In this document: positions 23,080 to 31,587 of the stretch, in pieces
Layout: every line of letters begins with the position of its first letter
How positions within the stretch are numbered: position 1 is the first letter of the stretch
Source of the DNA: Bacteroidota bacterium
Lineage (GTDB): Bacteria; Bacteroidota; Bacteroidia; Chitinophagales; Saprospiraceae
DNA length: 32,956 nucleotides
Assembly (NCBI GenBank): GCA_024642665.1
Contig: JAHEAR010000007.1
Coordinates: forward strand, 92,452 to 125,407
Direction: 5' to 3'
The notes under the pieces: model-generated
What the model saw: the letters and a program-made list of their open reading frames with translations, nothing else
The model's database searches: none
Told to the model about the DNA's origin: nothing
Program-made: the position numbers and the translations under genes

Positions 23080-25320
23080 TCACTGACTCACAGGGATAGG
23101 TAAGTTATTAAAAAGTGTCATTTCCGGAAAACGAAATATACAGGAATCTTCTTGTTGGCGGATCAACAGATTGTCAATGACAGGACCAGCATTATCAATG
23201 TATAATTCATAAGCATATCCTCTGCCTAAGGTTGTCAATGGAATATGCACTTCAATCCACTCGCCATAGGCATCCGACCAGGAGATATTGTCCCGGTGAA
23301 ATCCCTGGTTGGTGGTGACTACACCTTCAGGATTTTTTTCTAAAATGCGAGGTACAGGAACTGCGCCTTGTTTATGATCTACATGTGACCAGAAACTCAC
23401 CTGCCATTCGCGGGGTGTGGATGCGGTATCGGTATATGACCAGATCAAGGTGGCAGGCGTTAGAATAGGTAGTGCTCCTTTGCCGGTCATCAAGGTATCA
23501 CATGGGTGATCATCAAATCCATCGTACCATCCCCTGAACGACCTATGTGGGGTGATGGCATCAATTTCGGGTGAGGTGACATTTTTAAATACGTCTGCCG
23601 ATAGAGCGTACAGGGTGATTGACTGGTAGGTCCCTATTTTTTTTGCTTTCCTTATCCACTGCCATTCGGCGGTTGTTACAAACTCTTCTTCGCAAAGTAA
23701 CAGGATAGGCTTGTCAGAAAAAAGTGCTGCTCGACGTTTTGGTGCATATGGGGTTGAAATTAATTCCAACAGATCAAGCCCTTGTGCAACGGATGTACGG
23801 GACATTGCATAATCAATCAGCGGTAGACCTGTTTCGGAAGCGGCGTGGATGCCTTCTCGTAAGGTCCAGAATCCTCGCTCGATCCCCATGTTTTCATTCC
23901 CAATGACTACTAACGGAAATTGTAAAATAGCCTGGAAATCATCGGGTGAATAACCTTGTGCATTTAGCAACGGAACATAATCATCCTTAGAGGATGTCAA
24001 TGTATGATTGACTTGAAATACAGGTTCGCTCACAGCTTTAATATTTGACCAGGATTCAAAACCCCAGATGACAAATACAGATCCCAGCAGGTATCCTCCG
24101 ATTCGACCGAGGTCCTGCGCTCTTATTTTTACATAAGCCTGCCATAGTAAATAACTGCAGACCAGGAGGTAGAGATAATAAAATGGAATGCCAAATCGAC
24201 CGAGTCCACGGAATTGTTTTAACACAGGCACAGCTTCCCAAAGAAACTTAAATCCGTTTTGATAAAAAACACCTCCAGCCAGACACCATGAAATAACTGC
24301 TGACCAGAGGATTATTTTTATATGCGTTTGTAAAGGATCATTCTTTTTTTTCCGAAAAAGAAAAATAAGAATAACCGGTAGCATTAACAATCCGATAATC
24401 CCCACATAGGCAGATCGCTCCGTAATCGGTTTTTCACGATGCAGAATGCTCGTCCACGCTTTATCAAAGGGTGGAATGAAGGAGAAAAAAGTAGTTTCAA
24501 ATGTGATAGTAAAACTATTAATGCCATAGGGCTCAGTGGGTCGGTCCTGAATTGGGTCAGTCACCTTTCGTAATCCCACCAGAAACATTCCCGGAAGAAT
24601 AAGTGCGCTTAATAAAAAAGGCATAAGTTTTTTTACCGCGATTTTATCTTTTCGGTTATAGATCCACCAGCATGTTGTGATTGAAAAGATCACCACAGAA
24701 TTAAACAGGAGAAAATACATGTGTGTGAGGCTCGTCACTATAGTCAGGACCCCTAGTGCACCGGCCCATAGCCAGCGTTTGTTTTTATTCCTTATCAGTA
24801 GATCCAAAAGCAAAAGCATCAAAGGGATATACATGACATATCCCAGCCCATAATGCCCATGTAATCGCCATAGTTGGGGGGACATAAAAGTAATACATGC
24901 AGCAGCACCCAGTGCCCACCATCTGCCAATATCCCATCTGCGTAATAGCAGATAGGTAATTAGAAATGCCAGGTAAATGGAAATCAACAACAACATATTC
25001 ATTGTCCCCACGACATGCTTGTCCATATCAATGACATGTCGATCTATCCATTGCAGGACGATTGCGAGAATGGGTTGATTGTCCGTGTAGATGATGTGCT
25101 CCCCGTACGGATAGTTCATCCCGGAAAAATGCCAGCCTGAATCATGCTGGACATAATAATCCAGCGTGAAATAATTTTTGAGTCCATCACCGGTGCTTTC
25201 AAACAAATAGCACGCGGGACACTCAAAAACTTTCTGAAACAAATGGTAGATGATCACACCCGGCAAGGTCAGCACCAGCGTGACCCAAAGTATTTTTAGC
25301 CATGAAAAATTAGATTTCAT
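23080..25320 (-). CDS. Large GT-C-like multi-pass membrane protein with C-terminal beta-rich domain
   Basis: A 746-residue integral membrane protein with about eleven hydrophobic segments in residues 8-425, including LLLISIYLAFLITYLLLRRW and MYFLLFNSVVIFSITTCWWI. The first external loop (FESTGDGLKNYFTLDYYVQH) holds acidic residues placed as in GT-C sugar transferases. A soluble region follows: a mixed domain (about 430-590, with DFQAILQFPLVVIGN and RGFWTLREGIHAASETG), then a beta-sandwich-like end (about 595-746) rich in Trp and ending near AGPVIDNLLIRQQEDSC. I infer transfer of a lipid-linked sugar in the envelope; the exact family is unknown. It resembles the gene at 8373-10154 in layout, including the terminal IDNL/MDNL strand. 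The gene is monocistronic. Confidence 0.68.
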   Translation of the reverse strand: MKSNFSWLKILWVTLVLTLPGVIIYHLFQKVFECPACYLFESTGDGLKNYFTLDYYVQHDSGWHFSGMNYPYGEHIIYTDNQPILAIVLQWIDRHVIDMDKHVVGTMNMLLLISIYLAFLITYLLLRRWDIGRWWALGAAACITFMSPQLWRLHGHYGLGYVMYIPLMLLLLDLLIRNKNKRWLWAGALGVLTIVTSLTHMYFLLFNSVVIFSITTCWWIYNRKDKIAVKKLMPFLLSALILPGMFLVGLRKVTDPIQDRPTEPYGINSFTITFETTFFSFIPPFDKAWTSILHREKPITERSAYVGIIGLLMLPVILIFLFRKKKNDPLQTHIKIILWSAVISWCLAGGVFYQNGFKFLWEAVPVLKQFRGLGRFGIPFYYLYLLVCSYLLWQAYVKIRAQDLGRIGGYLLGSVFVIWGFESWSNIKAVSEPVFQVNHTLTSSKDDYVPLLNAQGYSPDDFQAILQFPLVVIGNENMGIERGFWTLREGIHAASETGLPLIDYAMSRTSVAQGLDLLELISTPYAPKRRAALFSDKPILLLCEEEFVTTAEWQWIRKAKKIGTYQSITLYALSADVFKNVTSPEIDAITPHRSFRGWYDGFDDHPCDTLMTGKGALPILTPATLIWSYTDTASTPREWQVSFWSHVDHKQGAVPVPRILEKNPEGVVTTNQGFHRDNISWSDAYGEWIEVHIPLTTLGRGYAYELYIDNAGPVIDNLLIRQQEDSCIFRFPEMTLFNNLPIPVSQ

Positions 25321-25344
25321 GGTAGGTGCTTTAAGCGAAAGGGA

Positions 25345-25419
25345 TTAGACCAAAGTGATTTTCCCATCAGGTGTTTTGACATACATACCAGGTAAGGTAT
25401 TTCCAACCAAGGCGTTCAT
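25345..25419 (-). CDS. Possible 24-residue small protein
   Basis: In the 194-base gap before the large membrane protein gene, an ATG follows GAAGAAGAATTTTA and opens MNALVGNTLPGMYVKTPDGK, with four further residues before the stop. It ends 24 bases before the next start. It could be a leader peptide, a remnant of a sorting domain (GNTLPGMYV resembles part of one) or chance. I see nothing else in this gap. Confidence 0.25.
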   Translation of the reverse strand: MNALVGNTLPGMYVKTPDGKITLV

Positions 25420-25514
25420 TAAAATTCTTCTTCAAAAGTAAGGAAAGAATATGATCAAATCCTGACCACGTATGGTGAAGTATTTACTTTGGCACTTAAT
25501 TGTTATAAGGAAGA

Positions 25515-26234
25515 CTAATTGTGTCTGCGCTTGTTGTTTTTGTTTTTAGACTGATTGTTATTGCGTCTGCCATGCTGTTGTTGGCCGGAGCCCTTGTTGT
25601 TTTTTCGACGCTGGGTGTTTGGGGTAGGAAGTTGAACATTTTTATAAGCATCAATGCTTGCCTCTACAGGGACGTCAATTTCACCATTCGACATTTTTCG
25701 AAGGTCGTTTTTGATGAGTTCATCATTGACAAATTGCTCTTTGCCCCAGGTACGATAGGCCAGTTTCATATAGGAGCCAATGATTTTGGAAAACTCGTCT
25801 CGCTTGATCCCCGGTTCCATGGATTTTGCTTTTTCGACCATCGTATGGACATTCCAGCCATAGTGACGATACGGAATTTTCTTCTGCGGATAATCCATGT
25901 CCTCGGAAGGGATCATGAACACATCCCCTTTTTTATGAATCACTACCGAATCCGGTACTTTAACATCCAGTTCATAACCGGCGATAAAGTATAAGTGATT
26001 CCATAATTTATCAGCGATCTCTGTGGAGGTCTTTGTGCCCGGCAGCATCTGATTCATTAGTTCAATCAGGGTTTCTACATACCACTGACGTTTTTCCGGA
26101 TCCTCAATGGTCTTGGCATGTTGCACAAGTTTTTGAATATTGCGGCCATATTCGGGAAGGGTTAATTTTTCTCGGGCGGAATTATATTCCAGGATACCTT
26201 CTCCGATTGTTTTATTGTTCTCTTCTAATTCCAT
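25515..26234 (-). CDS. DUF4290 family protein
   Basis: A 239-residue cytoplasmic protein of a Bacteroidota family of unknown function. The family core is clear: LEYNSAREKLTLPEYGRNIQ (about 18-37), VQHAKTIEDPEKRQWYVETL, LWNHLYFIAGYELDV and KKIPYRHYGWNVHTMVEKAK. The last 40 residues are a basic, Asn/Gln/Lys-rich disordered tail (GRRNNNQSKNKNNKRRHN), suggesting nucleic-acid or ribosome contact; that is inference. The first ~17 residues extend beyond the usual start, so translation may begin a little later. The gene is followed upstream by 91 bases without a gene, then glmS. Confidence 0.85.
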   Translation of the reverse strand: MELEENNKTIGEGILEYNSAREKLTLPEYGRNIQKLVQHAKTIEDPEKRQWYVETLIELMNQMLPGTKTSTEIADKLWNHLYFIAGYELDVKVPDSVVIHKKGDVFMIPSEDMDYPQKKIPYRHYGWNVHTMVEKAKSMEPGIKRDEFSKIIGSYMKLAYRTWGKEQFVNDELIKNDLRKMSNGEIDVPVEASIDAYKNVQLPTPNTQRRKNNKGSGQQQHGRRNNNQSKNKNNKRRHN

Positions 26235-26325
26235 GATGTACGAATGTGTATATTTTTTTTGAAACGCTTACATTGAGCGTGTAAAGTTGGTGTCCTTCAG
26301 CGGATACCACTTTTTTGATAATGGT

Positions 26326-28164
26326 TTATTCTACCGTAACAGATTTTGCCAGATTTCTTGGTTGATCTACATTACAGCCTCTTAAGGTGGCAATATGATA
26401 TGAAAGTAATTGCGTAGGGATCACCGATAAAAGTGGTGAAAACGGTTCTGCAGTTTCCGGAATCTCAATCACATGATCGGCAAATTTTGAAATTTCCTTT
26501 GCCCCATTGGAGACGATTGCAATCACTGTTCCTTTTCTGGCTTTTACTTCCTGAATATTACTTAATATTTTGTCATACGCACTCTGGTTGGTCGCCACGA
26601 CAACTACTGGCATATTTTCATCAATCAGTGCAATGGGTCCGTGCTTCATTTCGGCAGCCGGGTATCCTTCCGCATGGATATAGGAAATCTCTTTCAGTTT
26701 GAGAGCTCCTTCGAGCGCCACCGGAAAGTTATATCCTCTGCCAAGATATAATGAATTATTATAGGCCGTCATTTCTGAGGCGATGTATTTTATTTGTTCT
26801 TCCACTTTCAGTGTCTCGGCAATTTGTTCAGGGATTCTGGCCAGAGCAGAAATAAGTGTTCGGTACCGGGAAGAAGAAATGGTTCCTCTTCTTTTTCCAA
26901 GCCATAATGCAGCCATGCTAAGCAAAGTGACCTGGCCGGTAAATGCTTTTGTAGATGCAACCCCAATTTCCGGTCCGGAGTGGATATAGGATCCTGCATC
27001 AGTCAAACGTGCGATAGAAGATCCAACGGCATTGACCACACCATAAATCATGGCTCCTTTGCCTTTGACATGTTCGAGCGCAGCCAGTGTGTCAGCGGTT
27101 TCTCCGGATTGTGAAATCGCCATGACGATATCTCCTTCCCGAATCACCGGATTGCGATAACGCAATTCAGAGGCATATTCTACTTCAACAGGAATTCTGG
27201 CCAGATCTTCAAACAAATATTCTCCAATCAAACCGGCATGCCATGATGTACCACATCCTGCTAAAATAATGCGCTCTGCATTTTCAAAAAGCCCGCCATA
27301 TTCTTCCATACCGCCGAGCTTGACCCAACCTTCGTGATCATTCAATCGCCCACGCATACAATCTGAAACGGTTTGTGGCTGCTGATGAATCTCTTTCAAC
27401 ATGAAGTGTTCGTACCCACCTTTTTCAAGTTCTTCAATGCGAAGAGAAATTTCTTCAATATGCGGCTTTTGCACCACGTTTTTGCTATCCTTAATCGTAA
27501 CACCTTCGTTTCGATCCAGGATCGCGATTTCATTATCCTTCAGGTAGATTACTTTATTCGTATGGCGTACAATAGGAGTTGCATCAGAGCCAATAAAATA
27601 TTCGCCTTCTCCCATCCCTACGACCAAAGGACTTTGTTTTCTCGCGGCAACTATAACATCCGGGTTTCTATCATCTGCTACGACAATAGCATAGGCGCCT
27701 ACCACCTGAGAAAGGGCCATACTCAGGGCATCAGCCAAATTTAGTTTTTCTCTATTCTGATATGCTTCTATCAGATTCAGAAAGATTTCTGTATCCGTCT
27801 CACTCGTAAATGTATAGCCTTCTCTGGTCAGCGCTTCTTTCAGCACGGCATAGTTTTCGATAATCCCATTGTGTATCAGTACCAGATGACCATTATTCGA
27901 AACATGGGGATGGGCATTGATATCATTTGGTTCGCCGTGAGTGGCCCATCGGGTGTGTCCCATACCGGCGGTAGCCGGGAGTTTTTGCTGACCGATATAG
28001 TTTTCAAGTTCCGAAACTTTACCTTTTTTCTTAAAAACAGTCATACCATTTCCCAAGAGAGAAACACCGGCACTATCATAGCCTCTGTATTCTAATTGCT
28101 TCAATCCTTGTATCAGTATTGGATACGCAGGACGAGGACCAATATATCCGACTATTCCGCACAT
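26326..28164 (-). CDS. glmS: Glutamine-fructose-6-phosphate aminotransferase (isomerising)
   Basis: GlmS makes glucosamine-6-phosphate from fructose-6-phosphate and glutamine, the first committed step to UDP-GlcNAc for peptidoglycan and lipid A, in the cytoplasm. The 612-residue protein starts MCGIVGYIGPRPAYPILIQG, exposing the catalytic Cys1 after Met removal. The glutaminase part has LEYRGYDSAGVSLL, GHTRWATHGEP and HNGIIENY. The two SIS sugar-isomerase domains contain ILAGCGTSWHAGLIGEYLFE, SQSGETADTLAALE, and EIGVASTKAFTGQV; the C-terminus DQPRNLAKSVTVE is canonical. It lies downstream of the DUF4270 gene with a 109-base gap, so it may have its own promoter. Confidence 0.98.
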   Translation of the reverse strand: MCGIVGYIGPRPAYPILIQGLKQLEYRGYDSAGVSLLGNGMTVFKKKGKVSELENYIGQQKLPATAGMGHTRWATHGEPNDINAHPHVSNNGHLVLIHNGIIENYAVLKEALTREGYTFTSETDTEIFLNLIEAYQNREKLNLADALSMALSQVVGAYAIVVADDRNPDVIVAARKQSPLVVGMGEGEYFIGSDATPIVRHTNKVIYLKDNEIAILDRNEGVTIKDSKNVVQKPHIEEISLRIEELEKGGYEHFMLKEIHQQPQTVSDCMRGRLNDHEGWVKLGGMEEYGGLFENAERIILAGCGTSWHAGLIGEYLFEDLARIPVEVEYASELRYRNPVIREGDIVMAISQSGETADTLAALEHVKGKGAMIYGVVNAVGSSIARLTDAGSYIHSGPEIGVASTKAFTGQVTLLSMAALWLGKRRGTISSSRYRTLISALARIPEQIAETLKVEEQIKYIASEMTAYNNSLYLGRGYNFPVALEGALKLKEISYIHAEGYPAAEMKHGPIALIDENMPVVVVATNQSAYDKILSNIQEVKARKGTVIAIVSNGAKEISKFADHVIEIPETAEPFSPLLSVIPTQLLSYHIATLRGCNVDQPRNLAKSVTVE

Positions 28165-28273
28165 AATATTATAGAATTACAAAAGTTGAAATATTGAAGA
28201 GGGTCTATGTATCTGAGCCCTTTATCGAAACATGCATTCGCAGTAATGAGTTCAGATATCTTCACTATATCAC

Positions 28274-29623
28274 TTAATTAATTTTGGTATAGGCCACACT
28301 TAATCGGGGAGCATACATGGGGTGATCCGGGCCATAAATGACTGATCGACTGGGTAAGTTCCCTTTTGCAAATGGATTGAAATATATGACATTTTCAATT
28401 TCTCCTTTATAGATGCTATTGACCTGCAGCGTAACATTCATTTTGTATTTGTAAACTGCGGGAGGTCCTGCTTCGATTTCAGTTAATCTTCCACCATAGA
28501 GCAGGTAATAGGAACTGGTGGTGCTGCTGCTACCGGTAAGGCTAAGCGCGGACATCACATCCTCCGAATTGATGATTCCATCTTCATCATCATTTTCCTG
28601 GGTCACACAACTAACTACAGGAGGATATAGGTCAGGCAAATCACCGTCGGGAAAGGAACAGAATAATTCAATCTGAGCCTGATTGATGATTGCGACTCCA
28701 AGGGTATCCAATCCTTCCAGAAGCATTTTAGTGCGGACACCGGATAAGCCCTGGAAGTAAAAAAAATCTTTTTCTTCGTCAGTGCCTAGCGCACTCTCTA
28801 CCATTGAACCAGTGTAATCATGCTCCATATGAACAGTTTTAACACTGCCGGACGTGATGACAAATCTAAATTCCTGGTCCTCGACGGTTCCTTTATCATA
28901 ATAATAAGATAACCCGCTGGTGGCATTAACCAGATTAAAGCTGAGCATGGTATTCGTGGCGCCGGTCATTTTGACATACAGGCCATTAAAATAATGCAGA
29001 AAACTATCCTGATTGGAAAGCGTTGCGGTATCCTGTTGCGTGATTTCCTGCATTAACATCACATCGAGTGGAATGCGAATGCAAGGGGCAACTTTAGTTG
29101 TATCATTTGGTCTGATGATCGTTACGCTATCGCGCACATTTGGTACAAAAGTTACAGACCCTAAAAGTTCCGGACTTGTCAGAAAACGATGATTGGAATA
29201 GTAGTCCGCTACAAATGGAGGGTTTTCCATCATTCGATAGACTTCCAGTGTCACCGGTTCATCCAATGAGCCATAGGTGTACAAAGAATCGTAACGGAGT
29301 TGAAGCACTACAGAATCGAGTGTGGATCCAAGCAGTGCAGTTGCCACTCCCGGCAGTAATGGCTGAAAGTACATATCAGCAGTAGATCGTCCAAAAACAG
29401 GTTCTTCTATATTGCCGCACAAATAGCTGAAAAGTTGACGACTGGTACTATTGCTATGTACAATTATACTATCTGTGACCTCAGTAAAAAACGACAGGTC
29501 AAAAGAGTCAACATAATTCAGTGAAGCCTTCTGGTCATCTAAAAATTCAGAGCCAATAGACACCGGCTTACTGCATGAAAGAATGATAAACAGACAAAAG
29601 GCAGAAAAAAGTCTAATGTGCAT
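28274..29623 (-). CDS. DUF4270 family lipoprotein
   Basis: A 449-residue lipoprotein, with a signal MHIRLFSAFCLFIILSC ending at Cys17. The DUF4270 family is found in Bacteroidota and has unknown function. Telling parts are SIGSEFLDDQKASLNYVDSF, FSYLCGNIEEPVFGRSTADM (the family's description of a variant region) and LDSVVLQLRYDSLYTYG, followed by long beta-rich stretches. It is probably an outer-membrane lipoprotein facing the surface. It lies 36 bases after the glycogen-synthase-like gene and before glmS, the order I recall for this family in other Bacteroidota. Confidence 0.85.
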   Translation of the reverse strand: MHIRLFSAFCLFIILSCSKPVSIGSEFLDDQKASLNYVDSFDLSFFTEVTDSIIVHSNSTSRQLFSYLCGNIEEPVFGRSTADMYFQPLLPGVATALLGSTLDSVVLQLRYDSLYTYGSLDEPVTLEVYRMMENPPFVADYYSNHRFLTSPELLGSVTFVPNVRDSVTIIRPNDTTKVAPCIRIPLDVMLMQEITQQDTATLSNQDSFLHYFNGLYVKMTGATNTMLSFNLVNATSGLSYYYDKGTVEDQEFRFVITSGSVKTVHMEHDYTGSMVESALGTDEEKDFFYFQGLSGVRTKMLLEGLDTLGVAIINQAQIELFCSFPDGDLPDLYPPVVSCVTQENDDEDGIINSEDVMSALSLTGSSSTTSSYYLLYGGRLTEIEAGPPAVYKYKMNVTLQVNSIYKGEIENVIYFNPFAKGNLPSRSVIYGPDHPMYAPRLSVAYTKIN

Positions 29624-29659
29624 ATGCGAAAATACTACCCGTGTTTCGAAAAACTAATG

Positions 29660-30472
29660 TTAGCCCATTAGCTCTTTATATAAATCGAAATAAACCTGCA
29701 ATAAATCATCCTGCTCCTGAAATGGGAGCAGTTGTTTTTTGGAGGCTTTTGCTTCCTTTGCGAGCGCTGCATCAAGATCTTTTGTCCCCTGGATTAAAGC
29801 ATCTGAATATTCGATCGCTCCTTTGTGGAGATTAACGTGACCATCACCATTTTGGTATGCCTCCAGATCTTTTGGCTGAAGATTGTTGATGGAGGCTTTG
29901 GTAAAAAAGTCCTTCTTGAAATTGCTTTCAAGCGATTGGTTATAAAGCGAATAAATGATCTTACTCTTCTTGAAAAGCGGATCATCTTTATAGGCGGTTC
30001 TTAGATATAAAGGCACCAGTGAGGTCATCCAGCCATGGCAATGCACGATATCCGGTGCCCAGCCAAATTTTCTAACGGTCTCCACAGCGCCTTTACAGAA
30101 AAAGACCATGCGATCCTGGTTGTCTGCGTATAGCTTTTTAGCGCCATCTTCGAAAATGAATTTTCGCTTAAAAAACTCCTCATTATCAAGAAAATATACC
30201 TGAAGGCGCGCACCCGGAAGGGAAGCAACCTTGATAATTAATGGATAATCATCATCATCGATGATAATATTCATACCGGATAGTCTGACGACCTCATGCA
30301 AACGATGTCTGCGTTCGTTGATGCTCCCAAAACGAGGCATTAACACCCTGATTTCCATACCATTATCCTGTGTAAATAAGGGAAGGATCTTTAAAAGGGC
30401 GGAAATTTCAGTTAAATCGGTATAGGGAGACATTTCCTGTGTCAGGAAAAGCACGCGTTTTTTTGTACTCAT
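29660..30472 (-). CDS. Glycogen/starch synthase N-terminal-domain protein (likely non-catalytic)
   Basis: A 270-residue protein matching the N-terminal Rossmann half of GT5 glycogen synthases: KKRVLFLTQEMSPYTDLTEI, EIRVLMPRFGSINERRHRLH, QVYFLDNEEFF and WAPDIVHCHGWMTSLVPLYL. The C-terminal half that binds ADP-glucose is absent, and the substrate-binding KTGGL motif is replaced by TDLTEISALL, so I doubt synthase activity. In Bacteroidota this short form is common and often diverges from panC; panC is not adjacent here. It leads the set with DUF4270 and glmS. A regulatory or scaffold role in envelope sugar supply is speculative. Confidence 0.82.
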   Translation of the reverse strand: MSTKKRVLFLTQEMSPYTDLTEISALLKILPLFTQDNGMEIRVLMPRFGSINERRHRLHEVVRLSGMNIIIDDDDYPLIIKVASLPGARLQVYFLDNEEFFKRKFIFEDGAKKLYADNQDRMVFFCKGAVETVRKFGWAPDIVHCHGWMTSLVPLYLRTAYKDDPLFKKSKIIYSLYNQSLESNFKKDFFTKASINNLQPKDLEAYQNGDGHVNLHKGAIEYSDALIQGTKDLDAALAKEAKASKKQLLPFQEQDDLLQVYFDLYKELMG

Positions 30473-30540
30473 TGATTACGTTTATCCTAAGGTCATCAAA
30501 AACAATGTTCCACATGAGCACTAATTGCTCAAAAGGGCTG

Positions 30541-30548
30541 CAAAGATA
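30541..30548 (-). promoter_or_regulatory. Putative -7 element upstream of the glycogen-synthase-like gene
   Basis: The minus strand reads TATCTTTG, an exact TAnnTTTG, giving a predicted leader of about 60 bases. No TTTG was found at the expected -33 spacing. The 197-base gap holds no gene. Confidence 0.3.
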
Positions 30549-30669
30549 GCTATTAATTAGGTAAGATTTTCGATCGATTCCAATTCAAAGGCTTGAAAAT
30601 CAGTGTACTTTGTCAAAAACATCTGTCAAACAGGAAAAAGATATATGTAATAATCTAATTTACAGTTGG

Positions 30670-31587
30670 TTAAAATGAAAAGCGCGATTGAAAGTCATGC
30701 AGTTCTGTCACAAAGGGGACAGAAGGCAGTTCGATCTGGCTCCAAACCTTACATGGGGTGGATGTGATCATATCTCTCATCCGGATATTATAATTGGCAT
30801 GAATAATATCAAGGCCCGGATACATCGCCTGAATTTTTTCAGCTATTTCGTTGATGTTATAATTGTGCTCCACTACATTATACACTCCAGGCAAGACATG
30901 ACCTTCCACAGCCGCGGTGGTTACTGAGGCCAATTTGTCCACATGAATAAAGCTTCTGTGCTGGTCTCCGCTTCCATTGATGGTGATCTTGCCCAGGAAG
31001 TTGGCCTGAAATAAAAAACGATTGACTACAGCATCAATTCGGTAAGACGGATTATACCCATATACATTACCTGATCGAAGGATAATCACTTCGCAGTTTC
31101 GCTTCAGCACATTGATTTGCTTCTCCCCTTCCCATTTTGATCTGCCATAAAACGAATGGGGCTGTGGAATGGCTTCTTCATCGACCGGCTCCGCATGATT
31201 CCCATAGATCGAGATACTGCTCATGTAAATGACTTTTGAGACGGATGATTTTTCGATCGCGTATGCCAGTTGTGCGGTCCCCCAGTGATTGATCTGATCA
31301 AACGAATGTGCATCAGAATCCGCAAAGGGAGTAGTCACTTTCGCGGCAAGATGAACGACGCAGTCTATTCCTTCCAAAGCTTTTTGAAGACTCCTTCCGT
31401 CGAGGATATCCCCATGAATAAATTTGACCGGCTTATGATCAAATTTAGCTTCCGTAAAAAAGCTAAAGTTACTTCGTGATAGATTGTCATAGATTGTGAT
31501 GGAATGAACTTTCCCTACCTTCTCAAGAAGTTGCCTGACGACACTATAGCCGATATATCCGGCACCGCCGGTGATAAGTATGTTCAT
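30670..31587 (-). CDS. NAD-dependent epimerase/dehydratase (extended SDR)
   Basis: A 305-residue extended SDR enzyme, probably acting on nucleotide sugars in the cytoplasm. The Rossmann NAD site is MNILITGGAGYIGYS with GGAGYIG; VHLAAKVTTPF and the catalytic YGRSK (Tyr and Lys, residues about 157-161) follow, then ILRSGNVYG and GSGDQHRSFIHVDKLA. The substrate cannot be told. The open frame extends 45 codons upstream, but I chose the ATG at 31587 because MNILITGG is the standard SDR beginning. That start overlaps the cysH-like stop as ATGA, so the two are coupled, which is an odd pairing of sulfur and sugar enzymes. Confidence 0.92.
   Translation of the reverse strand: MNILITGGAGYIGYSVVRQLLEKVGKVHSITIYDNLSRSNFSFFTEAKFDHKPVKFIHGDILDGRSLQKALEGIDCVVHLAAKVTTPFADSDAHSFDQINHWGTAQLAYAIEKSSVSKVIYMSSISIYGNHAEPVDEEAIPQPHSFYGRSKWEGEKQINVLKRNCEVIILRSGNVYGYNPSYRIDAVVNRFLFQANFLGKITINGSGDQHRSFIHVDKLASVTTAAVEGHVLPGVYNVVEHNYNINEIAEKIQAMYPGLDIIHANYNIRMRDMITSTPCKVWSQIELPSVPFVTELHDFQSRFSF

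Noticed and set aside
22859-23086. 75-codon plus-strand frame
   Set aside because: Composition is unlike neighbouring genes, and the opposite strand gives more protein-like text in the same place.
25521-25994. 157-codon plus-strand frame
   Set aside because: It lies antisense to the clear DUF4290 gene and is a shadow of it.
26240-26285. ACGCT-N7-AGCGT hairpin between DUF4290 and glmS
   Set aside because: The stem is five pairs and, on the strand of transcription, is followed by A rather than T, so it does not support a terminator call.
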